This document shows, piece after piece, positions 7,847 through 15,425 of a stretch of 64,000 nucleotides of DNA. The DNA is from SM23-28-2 sp964512285 (GTDB taxonomy: Bacteria > Chloroflexota > Dehalococcoidia > SM23-28-2), in contig CAZEJO010000004.1 of the NCBI GenBank assembly GCA_964512285.1, positions 1 through 64,000 of the forward strand, given 5' to 3'. The notes under the pieces are model-generated. The model saw nothing but the letters and a program-made list of their open reading frames with translations. It was not told the origin of the DNA and searched no databases. Numbering within the stretch: position 1 is the stretch's first letter; each line of letters begins with the position of its first letter. A program made the position numbers and the translations under genes.

Positions 7847-8506
7847 CTACGCGGCAGGTTTGCTCCAGATCAAATACCCCTCGCCATCGTATGCACCGAC
7901 GACGATCTTCTGGGTTCTCTCCGCCAAGACCCTTAGCTGGGCCGAAGTTATGTCTCGTGCCTCATCAGGCAAGCCGGCTTCCGCTGCCAGGAATGTTATA
8001 ACGCCTATGAGCGGAGGGTAAGCGCATCGTGCTTCTCCAATAGCCCGTGCTATCTCCGTCCCTTCCAGCTCCCTCGAGAGCAGGACATGATATACTTCAT
8101 CCTCAAATGCCAGCAGCCGGCTCTGAAAACGCGAGAGCCCGGGATCGGAGGGTCGCGCTAGAGCATTCTCGAGGATGCAAACACGGCCTTCTGCCGCTCT
8201 CAGGAATGCCTGCACAATTGACACCAGCCAGGGATCTGTATTTGGCACAGGCTCCCACCTGACTCTTGAGCCGTCAGGTGCCGTTCGGTATACGAAAGTC
8301 TCGGGGTCCCGTTCGAGCTTTCCGCCCGTCCTGAACTGGCTCGCCGCTTCCTTGCTAACATCTGATGGAAGGAAGGTCGTCACTGTGCCGCTCTCCAGAT
8401 CAACCCTTTCCAGAAGATGCCTAGCCAGGGTTTTCCCTTCTGCCAGGCACTCCCGTATGTACTCCAGGGCCTCAGGGCCGAGACTCCTTTCCTCGCACGC
8501 GTTCAT
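7847..8506 (-). CDS. candidate immunity protein of the Rhs toxin
   Basis: 219 residues from ATG 8506, chosen because it overlaps the Rhs stop as ATGA (the frame extends to 8545, but that would start inside the toxin). Soluble, mainly helical, no signal peptide and few Cys. It starts MNACEERSLGPEALEYI and ends DGEGYLIWSKPAA. No known immunity family is recognised. The tight overlap with the toxin-bearing Rhs gene is the main evidence and is the classical layout for toxin and antidote. Its cytoplasmic nature fits a toxin that acts inside the cell, such as a nuclease. The gene ends 24 nt before the open frame of the next orphan tip. Confidence 0.7.
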   Translation of the reverse strand: MNACEERSLGPEALEYIRECLAEGKTLARHLLERVDLESGTVTTFLPSDVSKEAASQFRTGGKLERDPETFVYRTAPDGSRVRWEPVPNTDPWLVSIVQAFLRAAEGRVCILENALARPSDPGLSRFQSRLLAFEDEVYHVLLSRELEGTEIARAIGEARCAYPPLIGVITFLAAEAGLPDEARDITSAQLRVLAERTQKIVVGAYDGEGYLIWSKPAA

Positions 8507-11500
8507 GGCTTTGGCACCCACCTTCCATCTGGGTACCCGTCCCACTCGCCCCCGTCCGGGTCAATGTAGTCCCAATGAGGCCCTTTCGGCGGAGCGTGTT
8601 TCAGATCCGGGTGCAAGCTTTCGGTGGTCCCTGGATTGTACCATGCTCCCTGGCCGCTTTCGGGTGGTCCACTGCCACGCCACTCCCATTCCTCGCTGGG
8701 TGCTTTGGCAGGGTCGTCGCCTGGATAGTCCATTTCCGGGGCGTCAGCCCTACGCCCGGCCTCGGCTCCGGTGTCTTCCGGATGGGTCTGTTCGGCTTTT
8801 AGGATCTGGCCTATCTTCCAGGCTATCATCACGCCCGCGGCAGAACTTGAGCCGGCCGCGCTGATGATCTTGCTCGCTTCCCAGGCCCCCTCCCTGCAGG
8901 CTGGATCCATCGCGCAGACGAGAGCGGGCACCGCCACCGCTGCGAAAACAACTGTAGTCACGCAAGCTGCGAAGGTGACGCCGCCTGCAGGCCCAGCGGG
9001 TACCGCTGCCACGGCTACACATCCTAATACGAGCGTCGCCATCATCGTGGGATATGCCATCACGTATGATGTCTGCCGCTGCGACTCAACGGTGTAGTGC
9101 CCACTCGGGTCGACCCAGGTGGTGGGGTTGTTGGCTACATAGGCGTAGGGGTTGAAGCCCTGCGTGCCGGGGGCGTTGGGCTGGATGCTATCGGCGGAGA
9201 GGAAGCGGCCCAGGCGCGGGTCCAGGTAGCGGGCGCGCAGGAAGGTGAAGCCCGTCTCGGCATCGAACTGCTCGCCCGTGAAGCCGAAGACGCTGCCCGT
9301 GCCGGAGCTGCCCCGCACCTGGCCGAAGACGTCGTAGTCGGCCGTGCCGGTGAGGGAGCCGCCGAGGTCGCTGAGGCCGCGAACAGAGCCCAGGGCGTCG
9401 TCCAGCAGGTAGGTCGGCTGGCCGCTGCCGTCCAGCTCGGCCAGGACGCCGTCGGCGTGCACGTAGGCGTTCGTTTCGTCGTCCACCAGCAGGGGCAGGC
9501 CCGCCTGGCGGTCCCACAGGTAGGACGTGTCCACCTCGTCCACCGTCTTCTCGACCCGCGTGCCGTCTCCGTCGTAGGTGTAGCTGCCGCAGGTGCCGCC
9601 GACGTCAGCGCTGGTCAGGCGGTCGGCGTAGTCCCAGGCGAAGGTGTCGTCGCCGGCGGTGATGAGGTTGCCGTTGGCGTCGTAGGTGTAGGTGGTCGAG
9701 CCGTCGGAGAGGAGCTGGCCGGCGTCGTCGTAGCTGTAGTTGGTGGGCACGCCGTTGACGGTCATGGTGAGGCGGTTGCCGTTGTCGTCGTACTCGTAGG
9801 TGACCTGGTCGCCGTTGGGGTAGAGGACGCCGGTGATGCGGTCGAGGGCGTCGAGGGTGTAGGTCTCCGTGCCGGCGCCTGAGGTGACGGCGACGCGGTT
9901 GCCGTTCTCGTCCAGGGTGTAGGAGAAGCTCTCGATGGGGCCGCCGGACCCGCTGTGGATGACCGAAGTGAGGCGGCCAGCGTCGTCGTAGCCGTAGGTG
10001 GTGTCGATGCCGTTGGGCCGGGCGATGCTCGTGCGATTTCCGTCTTCGTCGTAGCCGAGGGTGATGGCGCGTGCCTGCCAGTCGGTGACGGTGCTCAGGC
10101 GGCCGGCGTCATCGTAGCCGTAGTCGACGGTGCGGCTGTCGGGCAGGGTCATGGCGGAGCGCTGGCCGTCGTCGTTGTAGTCGTAACCCACCGTTCCCTG
10201 AGGTGAGACCACGGAGGTGACGCGGGAGGCATTGTCGTAGCCCCAGGTCGTGGTGCCGGTGGGGTCGATCATGGAGGTGCGGCGGCCGAGATCGTCGTAG
10301 CCGTAGGTGACGCTGTCGCTGGGGTAGGTGACGCCGATCAGCCGGTCGAGCTCGTCGTACTCGTAGTCGACGACGACGCCGCGGGCATCGGTGGTCTGGC
10401 TGAGCCGCCCGAGGTCGTCGTAGCTGTACGACTGCACCCGCTCGAGGGGGTCTGTCTCCGTTTCCACGTTGCCCAGGTCATCGTAGGTGTAGATCGTGGT
10501 CTTGCCGCGGGGGTTGGTGACTTCAGTCTGCTGGCCAGCGTCGTCGTAACCGAAGGTGACCACGCCGTCCAGGGCGTCGGTGATGGTGGTGAGCCGACCG
10601 GTGGGGTCGTGTCCGTAGGATGTGACGTTGCCGCGTGGGTCGGTCATCGATATCTGGCGGCCGGCGTCGTCGTAGGCGTAGGTGGTGACGTTCAGCAGGG
10701 CGTCCGTGACCGAGGTCAGGAGATCACGCGGGTCGTAGGCGTAGGTTGTGGCGTAGTCGGAGGGTCGGGTCACCACAGTCGTCCGGCCGGCGGCATCGTA
10801 CGCGTAGGTGGTGGTGTTGTCAGCGGGGTCGGTGACGGATGTCATGCGGTTTAGCTCGTCGTAGCCGTAGGTGGTTGTCCTGTCGACGGGATCGGTGGAG
10901 CTGGTGCGGTTGCCGGCGTCGTCGTAGCCGAAGCTGCGCTCGTTGTCCAGGGGGTCAGTGATCGACGTCAAGCGGCCGGCGTCGTCGTAGCCGTAGCTCG
11001 TCGTGTAGCCGAGGGCATTGACCACCTCTATCAGGCGGCTGGCGTCGTCATAGTTGTAGCTTGTCCAGTTCAGCAGGGGGTCGATCACCCTGGTGCGCCG
11101 GCTGATCTCGTCGTACACGTAGCTGGTGGTGTGATCGAGCGGGTCCGTCTCCGAGATGAGGTTGCCGTCGGGGTCGTACTCGAAGGTAAAGATGCCGTCG
11201 TTCGGCAGAGTCATTTCGTTCAAGCGCCCGGCGTCGTCGTATTCATAGGAGGTAATGCGGCCGAGCGGGTCCTCCTCCGATTCGAGACGGCCAGCATCGT
11301 CGTAGGTGTAGGTGGTGGTGTCGCCAGAGGGATCGGTGACCGACCTCAGGCGGTTGTTCTCGTCGTGGTCGTAAGTCGTGACGTTGCCCAGAGAGTCAGT
11401 CATCGACTCCATGTTGCGGTTGGCGTCGTAGGTGTAGGTGGTGATCTTGCCGGCCGGGTCGGTCTTGGAGATGGCCAACCCGCGGTCGTCGTAGGCCCAG

Positions 11501-14500
11501 AGTGTTCTGTTCCCCAGCGGGTCCTCCACCATCAGCAGATGGCCGGGAAGGTCGAACAGGAAAGTGGACTCCCCTTGCAAGGCGTCCCGCATGCCTATTG
11601 GGCGACCGAAGAGGTCGTAGAAGTACTGGGTCGTGTTGTCAAGCGGGTCGGTCTCGGAGGTCACACGTCCGGCGGCGTTGTATGTCCACTCCCAGGTGTT
11701 GCCCAGCGGGTCCGTCCTGGTGATGCGATTTCCTTGGGCGTCGTAGGTGTAGGTCTCGGTTTCGCTCAGGGGGTTGGTCATTGACGTCAGGTTGCCGTCA
11801 TCGTCGTACGTGTAGGTGGTGACGTTGCCGAGAGGATCGGTGGTGCTGGTCAGGTTCCCCTGGTCGTCGTAGGTGAGGGTCGTGACGTTGCCCCTGGCGT
11901 CGGTGATGGTGGTCGGCAGGTGCTGGGGGTTGTAGGTGATAGAGATGGGGTTCCCCAGGGGATCTGTGGAACTTGTGAGGTTCCCGCTGTCGTCGTAGTC
12001 GAACTCCCATTCGTTAAAGAGGGGGTCAATAACCATCTCCAGGTTGCCGACGCTATCGTAGACGTAGGAGACTACCTGACCCAGCGGGTCGACCTTGTCG
12101 GTTGTTCGGTGAAACTCATCGTAGTAGTACGTCGCTGTGTTGCTCTCCGGGTCAACAACCTGGGTCACGCCTTTGGCAGGCGTATCGTAGCTGATGCTAA
12201 TCGTGTGGCCGAGGGCGTCGGTCTGCTCTACAACGCGGTTAACTGAATCGAGGGTGTTCGTGAAGAGGGTCTTGCCGTTCTGATCGACGACCTGAGTGAG
12301 GCGATGCTTGCTGTAGGAGTAGGTGCGGACGCCACCCTTTGGGTCAGTGACGGAGGCCAGGTCGCCACTGTCGTCGTAGGCGTAGGAGACTACGGCGTCT
12401 GTGGGGTCGGTGACTGAGGTAAGACGTCCGTTGCCGTCATAGGCGAAGGTCAGGGTCCGACCGTCGGGGTCCTCCACCGAGATGAGGCGGTCGGAACCGT
12501 CGTAGGTCAGGGTTACAGTGTTGCCGTCGAGGTCCTCGATGGTGATCAGCTTGCCGGCCGAATCGAAGTTGTAGTCCAGGTTTTCCTTGGTCTTCAGGGT
12601 ATACGTCCCGTCGCCGTTCTTGACGAGTTCGTCGTGGACGCGCGCATCGGCTGGGCTGAAGGTCTCATAGGCCGGATTCCAGATGAAGAACTCTTCGCCG
12701 CCCGATCCGAAGATCACGCCCGCGTCGTCGCCGGTTGTGATTTCAAGGTGGGTGTCGAAGCTGTGAGTCCAGCGATATCCGAGGGGGCCGAAGCGATCTG
12801 AATGGCCGCTGTAGTAACGAGTGAGCACCAGCGGCACGCGGCCCTCAAGAGTCAGGTCAACATCCACGAAGCCGAAGCTACCCGTAGACGTGTCGACGCT
12901 GAGGCCCACCTTCTGCGAGAACGGCTCCCTCATATGCTGGCGCGCGATGTTGTCGGCGATGCTATAGACCCTGCCGCCGCCGGCAAGCTGCACCCGGAAG
13001 TAGCCCTTCTCACCTGTGAAGTCAGCGAGATAGAAGTACCTCGTCCGGTAACCCGTTGGGGTGTCCGCTGCATCTATGTGAACTACCCAGCTCTGGCCTG
13101 AGTTGTTGTACCAGGTAACTCGAATGAGATTGCCAGTGCTGTAGCCGATGTCGTAGGAGATGGCGTAGTATTTCCGATCAACATGGTTGGGACGGTCGAT
13201 GATGCCCGGCGCGATATCAACGGACCGCAGGTAGACGGCGCCATCGCTCTCGAAGGGCGTCACATATGTACCGTTGCTGTCCTCGCCGGTCGCAACAGCA
13301 TCGTTGGTTGCCAGTTTCCAGCCGGGGGCAGCCATCTCGGGCAGACCGGCGTCGTCAAAGAGACCCCAGCCAAAGTACTGACGGATGCGAAGCTTCACGG
13401 TTTCGCCTGCGTACAGGCTTACTCCGGCCTTCAGGGTCTTCCACTGAGTCTCGTCGGCGCCTACCGGTCCCATCAGGTCCGTAACCTCGCCGAAGTCGGG
13501 CCCTCGCAGCAACTCAAGGTAGAAGATGGATGTTACGCTGTCGCCCTTGTAGGCCAATCCTATCTGCTGTACATCGTTGTGGAGAGTGAAGGGAGACGAG
13601 GTGAGTTCTCCGTTTGTGCGGACGTAGTTGCCGTTGGGGCCGTCGGTCTCCAGCGATGTCTTCTCTGTGACATCCCATTCGGGGATATCTACCGACTGGA
13701 GGCCGAAGTCATCGGCCCCGATTTTGTATGCGATGTGGACAACCTTGAGCTTGATCTGCTCTCCTTGCCAGGAGGAGACGTTGAAGCGAACCGTTTGCCA
13801 GCCGTAATCCGCATAGCCCATAGCGACCTGTGTGGAAGTCCCGAATTCGGGGTCCGAAAGAACGTAGACCTTGTACTGGCTGCGACCCAAAGAGTCGAGA
13901 CCTTTGATGTCAACCGTGGCGAACTGGGCGTCGTTATCGACTGTGAAGGCTCCAGAAGTGAGCGATCCCCCCGAGTCGAAGCGGGCATAGGTGTCTCCCC
14001 CTTCTTCTGCCTGTCGTTTGACGGTCCCCGACGGTTCGAAGTCCGGAAAGGTTATCTCGGCACTGACATCGTCGATACCCACGTTGCCGTACAAGAAGCG
14101 GTAGAACTTGAGCTTTATCGACTGACCAAGGTATTGCGAAGCGTCAATGTAGGTTCTTTCCCAGTACCCGCAGGAATTGCAGTAGAGGCTAGCCAGGAGG
14201 GTCTGAGTGCCATAATCAGGGCCGGTAAGGGCGTATACCCTCACCCAGGTATAGCCGCTCGTAGACAGGTATCCCAGGTCGAAAGCGAAGGTCTGCGCTG
14301 TACTGTCCACGGTAAAGGCGTTGGAGATGATGGTGCCCCCCGACCCCAGTTTGGCGTAGTAGCCATGCTCAGCGTCTGACTCTATGGAGGTGGTGCCGGA
14401 GGTGGTCCAGCCGGTGAAGTCGCTGGTCTCGAAATCGTGGTTGGTGGGCGGAGTCCCCGCGTCCACGGCCGGGGCCTCAAGATCATGGTTGCTGGGCGGA

Positions 14501-14709
14501 GTGCCGATCGCATAGCTTGGCGTCTCGAAGTCAGAATTGGACGGGGGCGTGCCGATGGGTTGGACATCGGCATCGAAAGTATGGTTCAGGGGATAGGCGG
14601 CATTCGCTTCAGAAGGGAGAGGGTCCGCTTGGATCGCAGACGGGGATGGTAGAAGAAGAACGAGAGCGATTGCCAGCGGCAGCGTCAGCTTGACAAGGAT
14701 CTTCGTCAT
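8503..14709 (-). CDS. Rhs/YD-repeat polymorphic toxin with type-37-like tip
   Basis: 2068 residues. A signal peptide (1-28) implies export by Sec. Residues 36-97 hold three GTPP(S/T)N.D.E repeats, followed by several beta-sandwich, CBM-like modules (to about 590). A DUF6531-type entry domain (about 597-680; LTRYYSGHSDRFGPLGYRW) leads into about 40 YD repeats (about 690-1740) expected to form the Rhs cocoon. The Rhs-associated core ends FGFTGEQFDAETGFTFLRAR, then DPRLGRFLSADS and WVDPSG (about 1865). The variable tip has hydrophobic helices, then a terminal domain (about 1990-2068) with EWRGSGPPESGQGAWYNP, SLHPDL and GPHWDY. These match my recollection of polymorphic toxin type 37, a predicted nuclease. 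ATGA overlap with the immunity gene. Confidence is high for Rhs, moderate for the tip family. Confidence 0.88.
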   Translation of the reverse strand: MTKILVKLTLPLAIALVLLLPSPSAIQADPLPSEANAAYPLNHTFDADVQPIGTPPSNSDFETPSYAIGTPPSNHDLEAPAVDAGTPPTNHDFETSDFTGWTTSGTTSIESDAEHGYYAKLGSGGTIISNAFTVDSTAQTFAFDLGYLSTSGYTWVRVYALTGPDYGTQTLLASLYCNSCGYWERTYIDASQYLGQSIKLKFYRFLYGNVGIDDVSAEITFPDFEPSGTVKRQAEEGGDTYARFDSGGSLTSGAFTVDNDAQFATVDIKGLDSLGRSQYKVYVLSDPEFGTSTQVAMGYADYGWQTVRFNVSSWQGEQIKLKVVHIAYKIGADDFGLQSVDIPEWDVTEKTSLETDGPNGNYVRTNGELTSSPFTLHNDVQQIGLAYKGDSVTSIFYLELLRGPDFGEVTDLMGPVGADETQWKTLKAGVSLYAGETVKLRIRQYFGWGLFDDAGLPEMAAPGWKLATNDAVATGEDSNGTYVTPFESDGAVYLRSVDIAPGIIDRPNHVDRKYYAISYDIGYSTGNLIRVTWYNNSGQSWVVHIDAADTPTGYRTRYFYLADFTGEKGYFRVQLAGGGRVYSIADNIARQHMREPFSQKVGLSVDTSTGSFGFVDVDLTLEGRVPLVLTRYYSGHSDRFGPLGYRWTHSFDTHLEITTGDDAGVIFGSGGEEFFIWNPAYETFSPADARVHDELVKNGDGTYTLKTKENLDYNFDSAGKLITIEDLDGNTVTLTYDGSDRLISVEDPDGRTLTFAYDGNGRLTSVTDPTDAVVSYAYDDSGDLASVTDPKGGVRTYSYSKHRLTQVVDQNGKTLFTNTLDSVNRVVEQTDALGHTISISYDTPAKGVTQVVDPESNTATYYYDEFHRTTDKVDPLGQVVSYVYDSVGNLEMVIDPLFNEWEFDYDDSGNLTSSTDPLGNPISITYNPQHLPTTITDARGNVTTLTYDDQGNLTSTTDPLGNVTTYTYDDDGNLTSMTNPLSETETYTYDAQGNRITRTDPLGNTWEWTYNAAGRVTSETDPLDNTTQYFYDLFGRPIGMRDALQGESTFLFDLPGHLLMVEDPLGNRTLWAYDDRGLAISKTDPAGKITTYTYDANRNMESMTDSLGNVTTYDHDENNRLRSVTDPSGDTTTYTYDDAGRLESEEDPLGRITSYEYDDAGRLNEMTLPNDGIFTFEYDPDGNLISETDPLDHTTSYVYDEISRRTRVIDPLLNWTSYNYDDASRLIEVVNALGYTTSYGYDDAGRLTSITDPLDNERSFGYDDAGNRTSSTDPVDRTTTYGYDELNRMTSVTDPADNTTTYAYDAAGRTTVVTRPSDYATTYAYDPRDLLTSVTDALLNVTTYAYDDAGRQISMTDPRGNVTSYGHDPTGRLTTITDALDGVVTFGYDDAGQQTEVTNPRGKTTIYTYDDLGNVETETDPLERVQSYSYDDLGRLSQTTDARGVVVDYEYDELDRLIGVTYPSDSVTYGYDDLGRRTSMIDPTGTTTWGYDNASRVTSVVSPQGTVGYDYNDDGQRSAMTLPDSRTVDYGYDDAGRLSTVTDWQARAITLGYDEDGNRTSIARPNGIDTTYGYDDAGRLTSVIHSGSGGPIESFSYTLDENGNRVAVTSGAGTETYTLDALDRITGVLYPNGDQVTYEYDDNGNRLTMTVNGVPTNYSYDDAGQLLSDGSTTYTYDANGNLITAGDDTFAWDYADRLTSADVGGTCGSYTYDGDGTRVEKTVDEVDTSYLWDRQAGLPLLVDDETNAYVHADGVLAELDGSGQPTYLLDDALGSVRGLSDLGGSLTGTADYDVFGQVRGSSGTGSVFGFTGEQFDAETGFTFLRARYLDPRLGRFLSADSIQPNAPGTQGFNPYAYVANNPTTWVDPSGHYTVESQRQTSYVMAYPTMMATLVLGCVAVAAVPAGPAGGVTFAACVTTVVFAAVAVPALVCAMDPACREGAWEASKIISAAGSSSAAGVMIAWKIGQILKAEQTHPEDTGAEAGRRADAPEMDYPGDDPAKAPSEEWEWRGSGPPESGQGAWYNPGTTESLHPDLKHAPPKGPHWDYIDPDGGEWDGYPDGRWVPKP

Positions 14710-14764
14710 GGCATCCTCCAGTCTCGAGACGACTGAAATGGAACTTCGTCTGAGCTACTGTTTC

Positions 14765-14808
14765 TTGACACGCTTTTGCCTTCAGCTACAAGGCCGGGAG
14801 CGTGTCAA
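14765..14808 (-). promoter_or_regulatory. inverted repeat in Rhs leader
   Basis: Perfect 10-bp arms TTGACACGCT (14765-14774) and AGCGTGTCAA (14799-14808) with a 24-nt loop. It lies between the predicted promoter and the start codon of the Rhs gene, so it could be an operator or a leader hairpin controlling toxin expression. Confidence 0.5.
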
Positions 14809-14824
14809 TCGTAATAGTCGCTTC

Positions 14825-14852
14825 AGTTTAGCAAAGTTGAAAGATTTGTCAA
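14825..14852 (-). promoter_or_regulatory. sigma-70-like promoter of Rhs gene
   Basis: On the minus strand, -35 TTGACA (14852-14847), 16-nt spacer, -10 TAAACT (14830-14825). The surroundings are AT-rich compared with the rest of the window. It is placed about 115 bp upstream of the Rhs start with the inverted repeat in the leader. Confidence 0.55.
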
Positions 14853-15020
14853 TATCTCTGCAATCAATCGAGGAGCTGCCTGCGTATTGACACCCTGGCC
14901 ATTCTGCGCCCGCCCAACGCCATCGTGGTTTGTGGTGACGATGGGGTAGGAGCGCACAACCCCGGGTGCGAAGATACTCCCTCTCGATTGGCTGAACCCC
15001 TGGAGGCTCCTTCTCTCCTC

Positions 15021-15050
15021 AAGATGACCGCACACTAAGTCTGCATCGTG
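15021..15050 (+). repeat. junction motif copy C
   Basis: GACCGCACACTAAGT followed by CTGCATCGTG. It shares about 35 alignable bases with copy D, including an upstream TCTCT.CCTC run. Confidence 0.5.
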
Positions 15051-15224
15051 TCCGCGGGGGAGCCCACTGAAACCATACCTGGACCCTGCGGCTACGGTAG
15101 CGTAAGGCGCCGGGGTGTCGACCTGAATAACTCGGCTGAGGCAGAGGAGCCAGAGTACCACCTGCGAAGCCCTCTCGCCCGCTCAGTCCTCTAGGCTCTA
15201 GACAACAGCTACCGAGTAGACGAT

Positions 15225-15358
15225 GTCGCCCAATCTTCGTTGGACGACCTCAGCGCCAGCGGGCAGAGCTAGAGAGCTTGCCTGAGAAGCACGAGAGCAT
15301 CGGTTGGCGACCAGCGCCCGCAGGGAGCCCGGATCGTCAATCAGAGTGTGGACGTCCT
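15225..15358 (+). repeat. tail element copy 1
   Basis: Begins GTCGCCCAATCTTCGTTGGA, later CTTGCCTGAGAAGCAC, and ends GGATCGTCAATCAGAGTGTG plus GACGTCC. The same three blocks recur in order at 18089-18240, and part of them at 27495-27569. It lies in the 3' flank of the minus-strand beta-helix gene. Confidence 0.6.
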
Positions 15359-15425
15359 TCATCGCCCAGGCCACCGGCACCCCGAAACGCGCCATGGTCT
15401 TGGGCAGCGGGACCGATGCTGCGCC

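Larger units (their letters stand above)
14853..15425. other. intergenic joint between Rhs and beta-helix modules
   Basis: No credible gene. It holds a CCATCGT/ACGATGG hairpin (about 14919-14943), junction motif copy C, and the first copy of the tail element, which lies directly downstream of the beta-helix gene. Confidence 0.6.

Noticed and set aside
13183..14379. 398-residue plus-strand frame opposite the Rhs gene
   Set aside because: It mirrors the minus-strand Rhs coding sequence, has no ribosome binding site and no known motif. High GC leaves antisense frames open.
15198..15395. Minus-strand 65-residue frame similar to one at 18114-18290
   Set aside because: The similarity is explained by the repeated tail element; substitutions do not follow a codon pattern and there is no start signal.
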